The translations under genes and the position numbers were made by a program. The notes beneath the pieces were generated by a model. It searched no databases, was not told where the DNA came from, and was given only the letters and a program-made list of their open reading frames with translations. Below are positions 16,863-25,971 of a DNA stretch of 64,000 bases, in pieces. Origin of the DNA: Hominifimenecus microfluidus (GTDB lineage Bacteria; Bacillota; Clostridia; Lachnospirales; Lachnospiraceae); assembly GCA_020687485.1 (NCBI GenBank), contig JAJEQR010000006.1, positions 49,650-113,649 of the forward strand, read 5' to 3'. Position 1 is the stretch's first letter. Each line of letters begins with the position of its first letter.

Positions 16863-17818
16863 AGCAGATCGACCTAAAAGACCAGTATTTTGGTACAGAG
16901 ATTGAGATGACAGGTATCAGCCGCTATGATGCGGCTGTTGCGATTGGAAGAATGTTCGGAACAGAGCCATATCATATCCGTTCTTACGATTCCTGGTGTG
17001 TAAAAGATTCAGATGGAAAAACGTGGAAATTTTCAAGGGACAGCAGTATCGACTGTGAAAGGCTGGCAAATGGTACTGTAATAGATGCCGATGGAGATTA
17101 TTCGACAGAAATGGTATCCCCGAAATTGGAATATTCGGAAATGGGGAAACTCCAGGAAGTGGTGCGGTGTGTCAAAAACGCAGGTGCTTTTGTCAATTCA
17201 TCCTGTGGCATGCATGTCCATGTGGACGCATCCAATCATACACCAAGGAGTCTGAAAAATGCACTGACGATCATGTACTGCAAAGAGGATATTCTGTTCA
17301 AAGCCTTAAATGTACAGACGAGAAGGGAAGATGAGTATTGCCAGAAAGTCCGTCCTATGGTATTGGAGAAGATCCGCCGGATGCCAAACAGCACCATCAC
17401 GATGGAAAAATTCAAAAGGGCATGGTATGAGGGAAATGACGGAAGCTCCGAGCATTACAACTGGACAAGGTATTATGCCTTAAACCTACATGCTGTTTTT
17501 TCCAAGGGAACACTGGAATGGCGTTGTTTTGAAAGCACCCTCCATGCAGGAAAAGTCCGGTCGAATATCACACTGGCACTTGCCATATCCGCACAGGCGA
17601 TCAACCAATCTTGTACCCATGCAAAAAAGACGGAGATCGGGGATAACCCGGCATTTACGTTCCGCACCTTTCTGCTCCGCCTCGGATTGATCGGGGACGA
17701 ATACAAAAATGTGCGGAAGCATCTGCTTGCCAATCTGGACGGGGATAAGGCATGGCGGTATGACAAAAGTACCTATGCCTGTCTGCAGAATCCAAGACGG
17801 ACAGATGATGCGAGATAA
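16859..17818 (+). CDS. amidoligase-family enzyme (Amidoligase_2 type)
   Basis: A 319-residue enzyme of the ATP-dependent COOH-NH2 ligase group related to glutamine synthetase. Seen motifs are YFGTEIEMTG at the N-terminus, the metal-site segment SSCGMHVHVDAS near residue 120 and YALNLHAVFSKGTLEWRCFE near residue 210, matching the family's EIE, HVHVD and E-x-R signatures. These enzymes are predicted to join amino acids or peptides by amide bonds. GTG 16859 overlaps the methylase stop by four bases. The next genes are a giant surface protein, a gamma-glutamylcyclotransferase-like protein and a sortase. Work on the family noted frequent pairing with such cyclotransferases. The substrate here is unknown. 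Confidence 0.82.
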   Translation: MKQIDLKDQYFGTEIEMTGISRYDAAVAIGRMFGTEPYHIRSYDSWCVKDSDGKTWKFSRDSSIDCERLANGTVIDADGDYSTEMVSPKLEYSEMGKLQEVVRCVKNAGAFVNSSCGMHVHVDASNHTPRSLKNALTIMYCKEDILFKALNVQTRREDEYCQKVRPMVLEKIRRMPNSTITMEKFKRAWYEGNDGSSEHYNWTRYYALNLHAVFSKGTLEWRCFESTLHAGKVRSNITLALAISAQAINQSCTHAKKTEIGDNPAFTFRTFLLRLGLIGDEYKNVRKHLLANLDGDKAWRYDKSTYACLQNPRRTDDAR

Positions 17819-17903
17819 CAGAATAATGAGAACAGACAGGCCGGGTGGAAACATCCGGCTGTTCTTATGCAAAATGAAGAAAAAGAAGAAAGAGGTAGAA
17901 AAC

Positions 17904-20900
17904 ATGAAGAGTAAATATCGATTCAGGCGAATCCTTTCAGGGGTGATGGCGGCAGTCACCATCTTATCCACGGTCATTTCACCGCTGACGGTGTATGCTT
18001 CGGAAGAGCCGAAAGCGGCGGAACCGCCAGCGTATGAATCCGTAAAGGATCAGCTGGATGAAAATGAAGTGGTAAAAGCCACCGATCTGGAGCTGGAAGT
18101 CGGACAGGACTTTGATGTTTCCACGGATTTTACAAATTTGGAAATCAAAGACGAAAGCAAAGTCAAAGTGACATTCCAGAAAGCAGAGAATGACGCCGGG
18201 GAGAACTTCAGCACCAGCCATGCAGACACTTACCATGCCGTTTATTATGTGGAGCCAGTCAACCAGAACCACCCGGTTTATCAGATTGGGAGAAACCTGA
18301 TCGTAAAAGAGCCTGTGACAGCAGCTCAGAGTGAACCGCAGACAGAACAGGCAGTTACCGAAGAGGATACAGGTTCTGATGATGAGGAAGCTGCCTCGCA
18401 GGAAGAAACTGAGACAGTGCCTGTAGAGACAGAAATTGTTGAGCCGGAGACAGCTGAATCCGAAACAGAAGAACCGGAAGAAACAGAACCCGAATTTCAG
18501 GACGGACTTTCCGAATCCGAGTTTGATGCTGCATTAGAGGAATCCGAAACGGAAAATACAACCGATGAAGAATCCGGGCTGACACTCAGCGATGTTCTGG
18601 AGCAGGCAGGGGAACAGGATATTGACCTGATGGCAATGGAAGATGGGGAAACCGTTTCATTCACCGCAGTCAATACCAGTACAAGAGCAACACAGGACGT
18701 AGATGTGACAAGAGGGGCTGCATACTATTATGCAGACTACGGTCTGGGTTCCTATGTAACTTATAAATATACCGTAAAATTTGGAAACGTGTCTGCAACT
18801 GCCTACTGTGTGCAGCCGTCCAAGGCAGGACCTGGGGATGGTGTCTATAAGATCACCAAACTGGGTGACAGCAAAGCACTGGCAAAAGTATGCTACTACG
18901 GCACAAAAGCATCCGGCGAAAATGGATTTTTCTCAGAGAAACATCCTGATTTTTCCGCTGGAAAACAGTTTATCATTGTCCATCTGGCTGCGTCTTATGC
19001 CAATAACAGTAGTGACGCTTTTTCCGGTACGAATGCAACCGGACAGGCTCTGGCAATGGAACTCTACAATTATTGCATGAGCCAGCCGGAGATACCGGAA
19101 GTGGACATGAGTTTCTCCAATGCAAATGTTACCGCATATATCAGCGGCAACAGCCAGAGAACAGAAGAGATCACCTTCAAGGCATCCGAACTGCAGACCA
19201 TCACCATGAAGCTGCCGTCCGGTGTCAAACTGCATAATGTGACAACGGGAAAAACAAGCAGTGCAGGTGCATCCGTGGAGATCTGCGGCGGTACCAAATT
19301 CTACTTATCTGCACCGCTGACACAGGCAGTGGATGTCAAAGGGGAATGGTCTGTCACCATGAAGGGAAGCATCATCAAAGATTATTCCGCTTATAAGATC
19401 ACAACCGGAAGCGAGACACAGGACCTTGCCCTGGTATTTGGCGAGGGTGTGACCGATGAGAAATATGTAGATTTTAAAGTATCATGGGTAAAACAGGCAA
19501 CTCTGGAGATCGTAAAGAAAGACCGTAAGAGCAACAAAGCCATCGCAGGTGCAGTTTATGGCGTTTATAGTGACAAGGATGGAAAGAACCTGATCACAAA
19601 GATGCCGGCCACAGATGCCAACGGAGCTTCCAGCGTTACGATCACCAAAACACAGGATACCGTATACCTGAAAGAGATCTCCGTACCAAACGGATATCTG
19701 CTGGATACCAAAGCCTACGATGTGAAACTGGTCATCGGGGATACCGTAAAACAGACCGTTACCGATGCAGAGCAGATGGCAAGCCTGACCGTTTACAAAT
19801 TAGGCGAAGTCCTGACCGGAGCAAAGGTGACCGATGATGGTGTTTCCTTTGTTTATACAGAGCAGAAACAAAAAGGCGCGGTTTACAACGTTTATGCTGC
19901 AGAGGAAATTGTATCCGCAGACGGAACAATCATCTACAAAAAAGATGCACTGGTTAAAGCCGGACTCACCACCGGGGATGACGGAAGTGCCACACTGGAT
20001 AAGCTATATCTGGGGAAATATGTGGTAAAAGAAATGCAGGCACCACAAAATCTGGTATGCACTGGTGAAAGCCAGGAGATCACCCTTTCCTATGCCGGAA
20101 GTAATGTGGAAAAGGTCATGGGAAGCGTGACATTCAAAAATGACCGCCAGAAAGCAAGCGTGAGTGTATACAAACAGGATAAAGAAACCAGGAAATATCT
20201 TCCGGGCGGCACTTATGGTCTGTATGCCGGAAATGACATCAAAGCAGCGGACGGAACCATTGTGGTCAAGAAAGATACTCTCATTGAGAAAGCAGTGACC
20301 GGAACAGACGGAAAAGCCGTATATCAGGCAGACCTGCCAATCGCCAACAGCTACTACATGAAAGAGCTGGGTGCACCAGCTGGATATGTGAGAAACGGCG
20401 AGGATGTGTATTCCTTTACCTTCCAGTACACAACAGACAAAGAGGCAACGGTTTCTTTCAACCATACGTTCCAGAATGAGCGGATCAATGCGAAGATCAA
20501 ACTGGTAAAAGAGGATTCCGAAACCGGAAAGACCGCACAGGGAGATGCAACACTTGAGGGTGCTGTTTACGGATTGTATGCCCGTGAAGATATCGTACAT
20601 CCAGATGGACAGACAGGTGTTCTTTACCCGGCAGGAACACAGATTGCAACCCTGACTACGGATACAGAGGGAAATGCAGAAGTCGCAGACCTCTATCTCG
20701 GAAAGTATTACGTTAAAGAACTGACTCCGCCTGTCGGATATCTGGCAGACACGGAAGAACATGATCTGGAGTGTAATGACGAGGGAGATCTGGTTCAGAC
20801 GGTAGAACGTACCGCAACTTCTCTGGAAGATGTGATCAAACAGCCGTTCCAGGTCATTAAAGCAGCCAACAATGGTAAGACCGATGCCGATCTGTTAAAA

Positions 20901-23900
20901 GGTGTGGGATTCAGTGCATATCTGGAGAGCAGCCTGAAGAAAAATAAGGACGGTTCCTATGACTTTGCATCTGCTACTCCGGTCGTGCTGACCGCAGACG
21001 GACAGACAGAAATGTTCACGGATGAGCGTGGATATGCATGCTCCATTCCGCTTGCATACGGAACCTACATTGTAAGGGAGACCACCACACCGCACAACTT
21101 CAAACCAGTCGATGACTTTAAGGTTGTGATCTCGGAAAACAATCCGGATCAGCCGCAGGTATGGCGTGTGCTTCTGGACGAAGAGTTTGAAGCAAAATTA
21201 AAGATCGTCAAAAAAGATGACGAGACAAAGAAATCTGTCCTGGTTCCGAATACCGAGTTTAAAGTATACAATCTGGATAACAAGAAATATGTGGAACAGG
21301 TGACCACCTACCCATCTACTACGGTACATAAATCTTATTTTACGGATGAGAATGGATACCTGATCCTGCCACAGAATCTGGCTTGTGGAAATTACCGCAT
21401 CGAAGAAGTGACTGCACCGGATGGATACACCCACAGTGCCAATACCGTGGAAATCAAGGTAGACAGCGATACCGCATACCAGGAAGATCCGGTCAGCGGT
21501 GACCTGATCATCGAGGTGGAATTCGAGAACCACCCGGCAAAAGGCAGACTGACCATCCACAAGGAAGGAGAAGTAGTCAAAGGTTTTGACAAGGATTTCA
21601 CCTATGAGGAAGCCAGCCTTGCAGGAGCCGTGTTTGAGGTTTATGCCGCAGAAGATATCTATACCGCAGACCATCAGAAAGATGAGAACGGCAACCGTTA
21701 TCTGGAATATGCCAAGGACACACTGGTGGCAACGGTAACGACCGATGAAACCGGAAGTGCCGTAATCGAGAATCTTCCGCTCGGAAAATACCGTGTAGAA
21801 GAGAAAAAAGCACCGGAAGGATACACCTGGAATGCCAAAGGAGAAAAGGTAACCTTTACCTATGTCGGACAGGATACCCCGGTTGTAGACGAAGAAGTGA
21901 CATTTACCAATGAACGCCAGAAGGTAAGCATCACCGTGGAAAAACAGGATGCAGAAACCGGAAGCGTGGTAGCTAGAGCCGTCTTTGGTCTTTATAATAA
22001 GAATGAGATCAAATCCGGTGACAATGTAATCGTGAAAGCGGACACCTTATTACAGGAGATTACAAGCGATGAAAAGGGACAGGCACACTTCACCCTGGAC
22101 CTGCCGCTTGGAACTTATTATGTAAAAGAAATTTCTGCACCGGACGGTTTTGTATCCTCTGATGAGGTACTGGAATTTGATGCCACCTATCGGGGACAGG
22201 ACATCCAAACCATTAAACTGAAATCGATTAAGAAGAACCAGCCGACGACCATCGAGGTGACAAAATCCGATCTGACAACAGGCGTGGAGTTGAACGGAGC
22301 ATCCCTTTCTGTTCTGGATGAGGATGGAAACGTGATCGACAGCTGGACTTCCGTAAAGGATGAGCCTCATGTGATCAAATATCTGACTGTTGGAAAAACC
22401 TATATCCTCCGTGAATCCCTTGCACCGCTTGGTTATTTAAAGACTACGGATGTGAAATTCACCATCGAGGATACCGCAGAAATACAGAAAGTGGAAATGC
22501 AGGACCATGTACCGAAAGCACTGCTGATCGTAAACAAGAAGGGCGAATTCCTCGATAAGATCACCCTGCTGGATAACGTCAAAGGTGTTGTGGAACATTT
22601 CTTTGAGTACATTACAGGAAGCCTGACAGACGTTACCTTCGAAATCCGTGCTGCCGAAGATATCAAAGCAGCTGATGGCGTAAGCCCGGACTATTATTCC
22701 AAGGACGAACTGGTAGCAACTGTAACTACCGATGCAAACGGTGTTGCAGAAGTATCTGACCTTCCGGTTGGAAAATATTATGTCAAAGAGGTAGGCACAG
22801 CATATGGTTATATCCTGGATGAAGAACCACGATATGTAGATCTTTCCTACCGCGATCAGGATACCCCGGTTGTCGTATACGATGAGGACTGGCAGAACAA
22901 CCGCCAGAAGGTGAAAGTGAACGTCCTGAAGAAAGAAAAGGATACCGACCGTGTATTAAAAGGCGGCATCTTTGGATTGTACACTAGGAACGACATCCTG
23001 TCCGCATCTGGAAAGGTGCTGATGGAAGCAGATACCCTGATCGAGTTAAAAACAACAGATGTAGATGGAAAGATTTCCTTTATTGCAGACCTGCCGATTG
23101 ACGGAACCTATTATGTGAAGGAGCTGTATGCACCGGATGGATTTGTCACCACCGGAGAAGAAAAGGAATTTGTTTTTGAGTACCAGGGAGACAAAGAAGC
23201 AGAAGTGTCCTATGAGTTCGTATTTGAAGATGAGCCGACAACCGTGGAACTTTCCAAAACCGATCTGACCACAGGCGAGGAACTGCCGGGAGCCAGATTA
23301 CAGCTGACGGATGAAAACGGGGCTGTTGTTGAGGAATGGACATCCACCAAGGAGCCGCACATCATCAAAGAATTGGTTGTAGGAAAATCGTACACCCTGA
23401 CAGAAACCAAGCCAGCCGATGGATATGCCACTGCGGAAAGCATCACATTCACCGTGGAGAATACTGTAGAGATCCAGAAACAGGTAATGGAAGATGATGT
23501 GACCAAAGTGGAGATCAGCAAAACGGATATTACCGGAGATAATGAGATCGAAGGAGCCAAACTGACCATCACAGATGAAAATGGCAATATCGTAGAAACC
23601 TGGACTTCCGGTAAAGAGCCGCATTATATCGAAAAACTTCCAATCGGTAAATACACCCTGAAAGAAGAGCAGGCTCCAAACGGTTATGTCGTTTCGGAAG
23701 AGATCACCTTCGAGGTGGCAGACACCGCAGAGATCCAGAAGGTAGCCATGAAAGATGATACCGCAAAGGGACGTCTGATCATTGAGAAAACGGACAAGGA
23801 TACCGGAGCTGCACTGAAAGGTGCGGAATTTGAATTGAGGGATGCCGATGGCAAAGTGGTAGAAACCCTGACCACTGATGAAAACGGTCATGCAACCAGC

Positions 23901-24233
23901 GGACTGCTTGCAATCGGAACTTATAAGGATGGCAAATTTGATAAGGCAGCCATTTATTATCTGGTTGAGACCAAAGCACCGGAAGGATATCAGATGGATG
24001 AGACCAAGCATGAAGTGACATTTACTTATGTAGATGACAAAACCCCAGTGATTGAAGTCATCCAGAAAGTGACGAACGAGAAGCTGCCGGAGGACACCCC
24101 GTCTGTAAGTAACCCGAAAACAGGCGATGACACCAACCTCTGGTTTCCGGCCCTGTGCCTGATCCTTTCCACAGGCGGTCTGATCGGCATGGGTGTGGCA
24201 TCCAGAAGAAAGAAGAAAAAAGGAGGCAGATAG
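17904..24233 (+). CDS. giant wall-anchored thioester/CnaB adhesin
   Basis: A 2109-residue surface protein. Residues 1-32 are a signal peptide ending VYA. An acidic Glu/Thr/Pro spacer lies near 140-240. A probable thioester domain has AYCVQPSK (Cys302) and TGQALAM (Gln381). From about 532 to 2065 come 14 CnaB/SpaA-type repeats, each opening like LEIVKKD..T...L.GA.Y.VY and closing with Y.VKE..AP.GY and F.N. Such repeats form Lys-Asn isopeptide bonds that stiffen the stalk. The end has a sorting signal, NPKTG at 2070-2074, then a hydrophobic helix and RRKKKKGGR. NPKTG suits class B sortase, and one is encoded nearby. ATG 17904 follows GAGGTAG. Likely role: attachment of donor cells to other cells or host surfaces. 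Confidence 0.92.
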   Translation: MKSKYRFRRILSGVMAAVTILSTVISPLTVYASEEPKAAEPPAYESVKDQLDENEVVKATDLELEVGQDFDVSTDFTNLEIKDESKVKVTFQKAENDAGENFSTSHADTYHAVYYVEPVNQNHPVYQIGRNLIVKEPVTAAQSEPQTEQAVTEEDTGSDDEEAASQEETETVPVETEIVEPETAESETEEPEETEPEFQDGLSESEFDAALEESETENTTDEESGLTLSDVLEQAGEQDIDLMAMEDGETVSFTAVNTSTRATQDVDVTRGAAYYYADYGLGSYVTYKYTVKFGNVSATAYCVQPSKAGPGDGVYKITKLGDSKALAKVCYYGTKASGENGFFSEKHPDFSAGKQFIIVHLAASYANNSSDAFSGTNATGQALAMELYNYCMSQPEIPEVDMSFSNANVTAYISGNSQRTEEITFKASELQTITMKLPSGVKLHNVTTGKTSSAGASVEICGGTKFYLSAPLTQAVDVKGEWSVTMKGSIIKDYSAYKITTGSETQDLALVFGEGVTDEKYVDFKVSWVKQATLEIVKKDRKSNKAIAGAVYGVYSDKDGKNLITKMPATDANGASSVTITKTQDTVYLKEISVPNGYLLDTKAYDVKLVIGDTVKQTVTDAEQMASLTVYKLGEVLTGAKVTDDGVSFVYTEQKQKGAVYNVYAAEEIVSADGTIIYKKDALVKAGLTTGDDGSATLDKLYLGKYVVKEMQAPQNLVCTGESQEITLSYAGSNVEKVMGSVTFKNDRQKASVSVYKQDKETRKYLPGGTYGLYAGNDIKAADGTIVVKKDTLIEKAVTGTDGKAVYQADLPIANSYYMKELGAPAGYVRNGEDVYSFTFQYTTDKEATVSFNHTFQNERINAKIKLVKEDSETGKTAQGDATLEGAVYGLYAREDIVHPDGQTGVLYPAGTQIATLTTDTEGNAEVADLYLGKYYVKELTPPVGYLADTEEHDLECNDEGDLVQTVERTATSLEDVIKQPFQVIKAANNGKTDADLLKGVGFSAYLESSLKKNKDGSYDFASATPVVLTADGQTEMFTDERGYACSIPLAYGTYIVRETTTPHNFKPVDDFKVVISENNPDQPQVWRVLLDEEFEAKLKIVKKDDETKKSVLVPNTEFKVYNLDNKKYVEQVTTYPSTTVHKSYFTDENGYLILPQNLACGNYRIEEVTAPDGYTHSANTVEIKVDSDTAYQEDPVSGDLIIEVEFENHPAKGRLTIHKEGEVVKGFDKDFTYEEASLAGAVFEVYAAEDIYTADHQKDENGNRYLEYAKDTLVATVTTDETGSAVIENLPLGKYRVEEKKAPEGYTWNAKGEKVTFTYVGQDTPVVDEEVTFTNERQKVSITVEKQDAETGSVVARAVFGLYNKNEIKSGDNVIVKADTLLQEITSDEKGQAHFTLDLPLGTYYVKEISAPDGFVSSDEVLEFDATYRGQDIQTIKLKSIKKNQPTTIEVTKSDLTTGVELNGASLSVLDEDGNVIDSWTSVKDEPHVIKYLTVGKTYILRESLAPLGYLKTTDVKFTIEDTAEIQKVEMQDHVPKALLIVNKKGEFLDKITLLDNVKGVVEHFFEYITGSLTDVTFEIRAAEDIKAADGVSPDYYSKDELVATVTTDANGVAEVSDLPVGKYYVKEVGTAYGYILDEEPRYVDLSYRDQDTPVVVYDEDWQNNRQKVKVNVLKKEKDTDRVLKGGIFGLYTRNDILSASGKVLMEADTLIELKTTDVDGKISFIADLPIDGTYYVKELYAPDGFVTTGEEKEFVFEYQGDKEAEVSYEFVFEDEPTTVELSKTDLTTGEELPGARLQLTDENGAVVEEWTSTKEPHIIKELVVGKSYTLTETKPADGYATAESITFTVENTVEIQKQVMEDDVTKVEISKTDITGDNEIEGAKLTITDENGNIVETWTSGKEPHYIEKLPIGKYTLKEEQAPNGYVVSEEITFEVADTAEIQKVAMKDDTAKGRLIIEKTDKDTGAALKGAEFELRDADGKVVETLTTDENGHATSGLLAIGTYKDGKFDKAAIYYLVETKAPEGYQMDETKHEVTFTYVDDKTPVIEVIQKVTNEKLPEDTPSVSNPKTGDDTNLWFPALCLILSTGGLIGMGVASRRKKKKGGR

Positions 24234-24234
24234 G

Positions 24235-24732
24235 CTGAAACAATTATATTTTGCGTATGGAAGCAACATGGATCTGGACCAGATGGCATATCGGTGCCCA
24301 AAGGCGGAGATGGTAGAAACCGTCCGCCTGGAGGGGTATCGGCTGACCTTTGCAGCCGCAGGAAGCGGTCTTGCCACCATCTTCCCGGAAGAGGGAAGCC
24401 ATGTGGACGGCGTCCTCTGGTCACTGACCGGGGACTGCGAAAAGAGCCTGGATCTTTATGAAGGCTATCCTGATTTTTACGACAAACAGGAAATCACCGT
24501 CAAGAATAAAGGCGGAAGAGAGATCAAAGCCATTGTCTATATCATGACAAAAGATTACATGCAGAACTTTAATCCGCCCGGACGGTCGTACCTGACCGGA
24601 ATCTTAAAGGGCTGCAGACAGAACCAGATTCCGACAGAGCCGATCCTGAAAGCAGCCAGAAAACCGCCTGTGCCGGGACAGACGCAGAAAAGCCGGCCAA
24701 AGAAGCAGAGGAAAGCCGGACAGGAACGATGA
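24235..24732 (+). CDS. gamma-glutamylcyclotransferase-like (AIG2/GGCT) protein
   Basis: A 165-residue protein. The family's substrate loop is YFAYGSNMDLDQM at the N-terminus, and the conserved acidic site is DLYEGYPDFYDKQEI. These enzymes release 5-oxoproline from gamma-glutamyl compounds. The tail after residue 140 is basic and Pro-rich. Family members begin a few residues before YFAYGSN, which here falls on CTG 24235, 8 bp after AGGAGG (24221-24226) and one base after the adhesin stop. CTG is therefore the likely start. Pairing with the amidoligase gene suggests one enzyme makes, and the other removes or cyclises, a gamma-glutamyl-type link. That link is inferred. Confidence 0.82.
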   Translation: MKQLYFAYGSNMDLDQMAYRCPKAEMVETVRLEGYRLTFAAAGSGLATIFPEEGSHVDGVLWSLTGDCEKSLDLYEGYPDFYDKQEITVKNKGGREIKAIVYIMTKDYMQNFNPPGRSYLTGILKGCRQNQIPTEPILKAARKPPVPGQTQKSRPKKQRKAGQER

Positions 24733-25526
24733 AAATCGCGAAAAAACTTTTTCAAACGGTATGCCTTGCAGCACTTTTCTTAAGTGCCGGGTTCCTGCTT
24801 TACCATATGGTATATCTCCCAATGGAGAACAAAAAGCTGGTGGCAGAGCTGAAAGGGAATTTCCCGGAGCCGGAAGCTCCGGGAGCCTCAGGCTCTGAAA
24901 AGAAAGACCAACCAGCTGGGAGAAAATGCCCGGTGGCTGCGGTAGACCTTGTTTCTCTCCAGGAACAATACCCGGATGTGCAGGGATGGCTGACCATACC
25001 GGATACCGGGATTGATTACCCGGTGCTTCAGTCCGAACAGGAGAATGGGGAGTTTTACCTGAAACGGAATTACAAAAAGGAATATGACATCAACGGAAGC
25101 CTGTTTTTACAGGCAGACTGTAAAGTGTCCGAAAGCAGGAATCTCATCATTTACGGTCACAACATGAACAGCGGGGCGATGTTCGGAAACCTGGACTTAT
25201 ATGCAGGGGAAGATTATTATAACGCCCATCGTTTTGCTTATCTTCAGACAGAGGACGGCATTCAGGAGTATAAGATTGTCACGGTACTGAAAGCAGACCG
25301 GAATCTGTTCCCGTTCCAGCAGAAACTTCCAGATGTGGTGGCCGTGCAAGAGTACCTAAAAGTAGCCAAGCGGAGGGAAGTGTTCGAAACCGGAGATGAT
25401 TACCTGAAGTGTATATACGATAAGGTTTTGACGCTCGTCACGTGTTCATATGAATGGAGCGGTGCCAGGAATATCGTCCTGGCGGTGCCGGTTTCCGGGG
25501 CAGTGTGGAGTCAGAAGTGTTCGTAA
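24729..25526 (+). CDS. srtB: class B sortase
   Basis: A 265-residue membrane-anchored transpeptidase. A transmembrane helix lies at about residues 7-27, followed by a Pro/Gly-rich linker and the catalytic domain. Catalytic residues are His in IIYGHNMNSG, Cys in LVTCSYEW and Arg in GARNIVLA. The N-terminal WLTIPDTGIDYPVLQ segment is typical of class B. It should cleave the NPKTG signal of the adhesin between Thr and Gly and attach it to peptidoglycan. ATG 24729 overlaps the GGCT-like gene stop (ATGA). The 3' end of the gene overlaps the first of the three downstream repeats. Confidence 0.9.
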   Translation: MKIAKKLFQTVCLAALFLSAGFLLYHMVYLPMENKKLVAELKGNFPEPEAPGASGSEKKDQPAGRKCPVAAVDLVSLQEQYPDVQGWLTIPDTGIDYPVLQSEQENGEFYLKRNYKKEYDINGSLFLQADCKVSESRNLIIYGHNMNSGAMFGNLDLYAGEDYYNAHRFAYLQTEDGIQEYKIVTVLKADRNLFPFQQKLPDVVAVQEYLKVAKRREVFETGDDYLKCIYDKVLTLVTCSYEWSGARNIVLAVPVSGAVWSQKCS

Positions 25527-25899
25527 GTACCCGAAAAGTGCAGAAAATGAGACAAATAATGACCGCATGGGCAGGGATGTGTTCAAAACAGGGGAGTATA
25601 TAAAGGGTGTATGCCAGGTGTATTCAGATGGAAAATGTGTTCAAAAGTGGAAACTTTGGTAAATACTCTACGGAATATCAGCGAATGCTCTAACGAAAAG
25701 TGTCTGAAAGCCCCCAAAAAGTGTAGAAAATGAGACAAATGATGACCGCACAGACTGGGAAGTGTTCAAAACAGGGGGATTATGTAAGGGTGTGTGTTGG
25801 TAGTATTCAGGTGGAAAAAAGTGTCTGAACGTACTAGAAAAGTGCAGAATGTGAGACAGTTCATAATCCAGATCCGACAGGAAGTGTTCCAAAAAGGAG
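25515..25899. repeat. three degenerate ~121-bp direct repeats (iteron-like)
   Basis: Three copies begin with AAGTGT at 25515, 25698 and 25819. Each continues through AAAAGTGYAGAA-TGAGACA and about 25 bases later reaches GTGTTCAAAACAGGGG or a close variant (25579, 25762, 25884). Copies 1 and 2 extend further through AAGGGTGTRTG and GTATTCAGRTGGAAAA. Copy 2 is 121 bp long and runs straight into copy 3, which is shorter and more diverged. About 60 bp of similar but unaligned sequence separates copies 1 and 2. The tract fills the 445-bp gap between srtB and metK. It has no coding potential I can support. An origin of replication, partition centromere or regulator-binding array are the options. 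Confidence 0.75.
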
Positions 25900-25971
25900 T
25901 GCTTTCTGCTGGATCTATTTAGTTTATAACGAGCAGCGAGTTTTGACTCGTTGGAAAGGATGGTAATAATT

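Noticed and set aside
23298..24380. Minus-strand frame of 360 codons opposite the adhesin's end
   Set aside because: It runs against CnaB repeats and the sorting signal, lacks a ribosome site and shows no domain.
25515..25899. CRISPR array
   Set aside because: Only three repeats, over 80 bp each, degenerate and unevenly spaced, with no cas genes. This does not fit a CRISPR layout.
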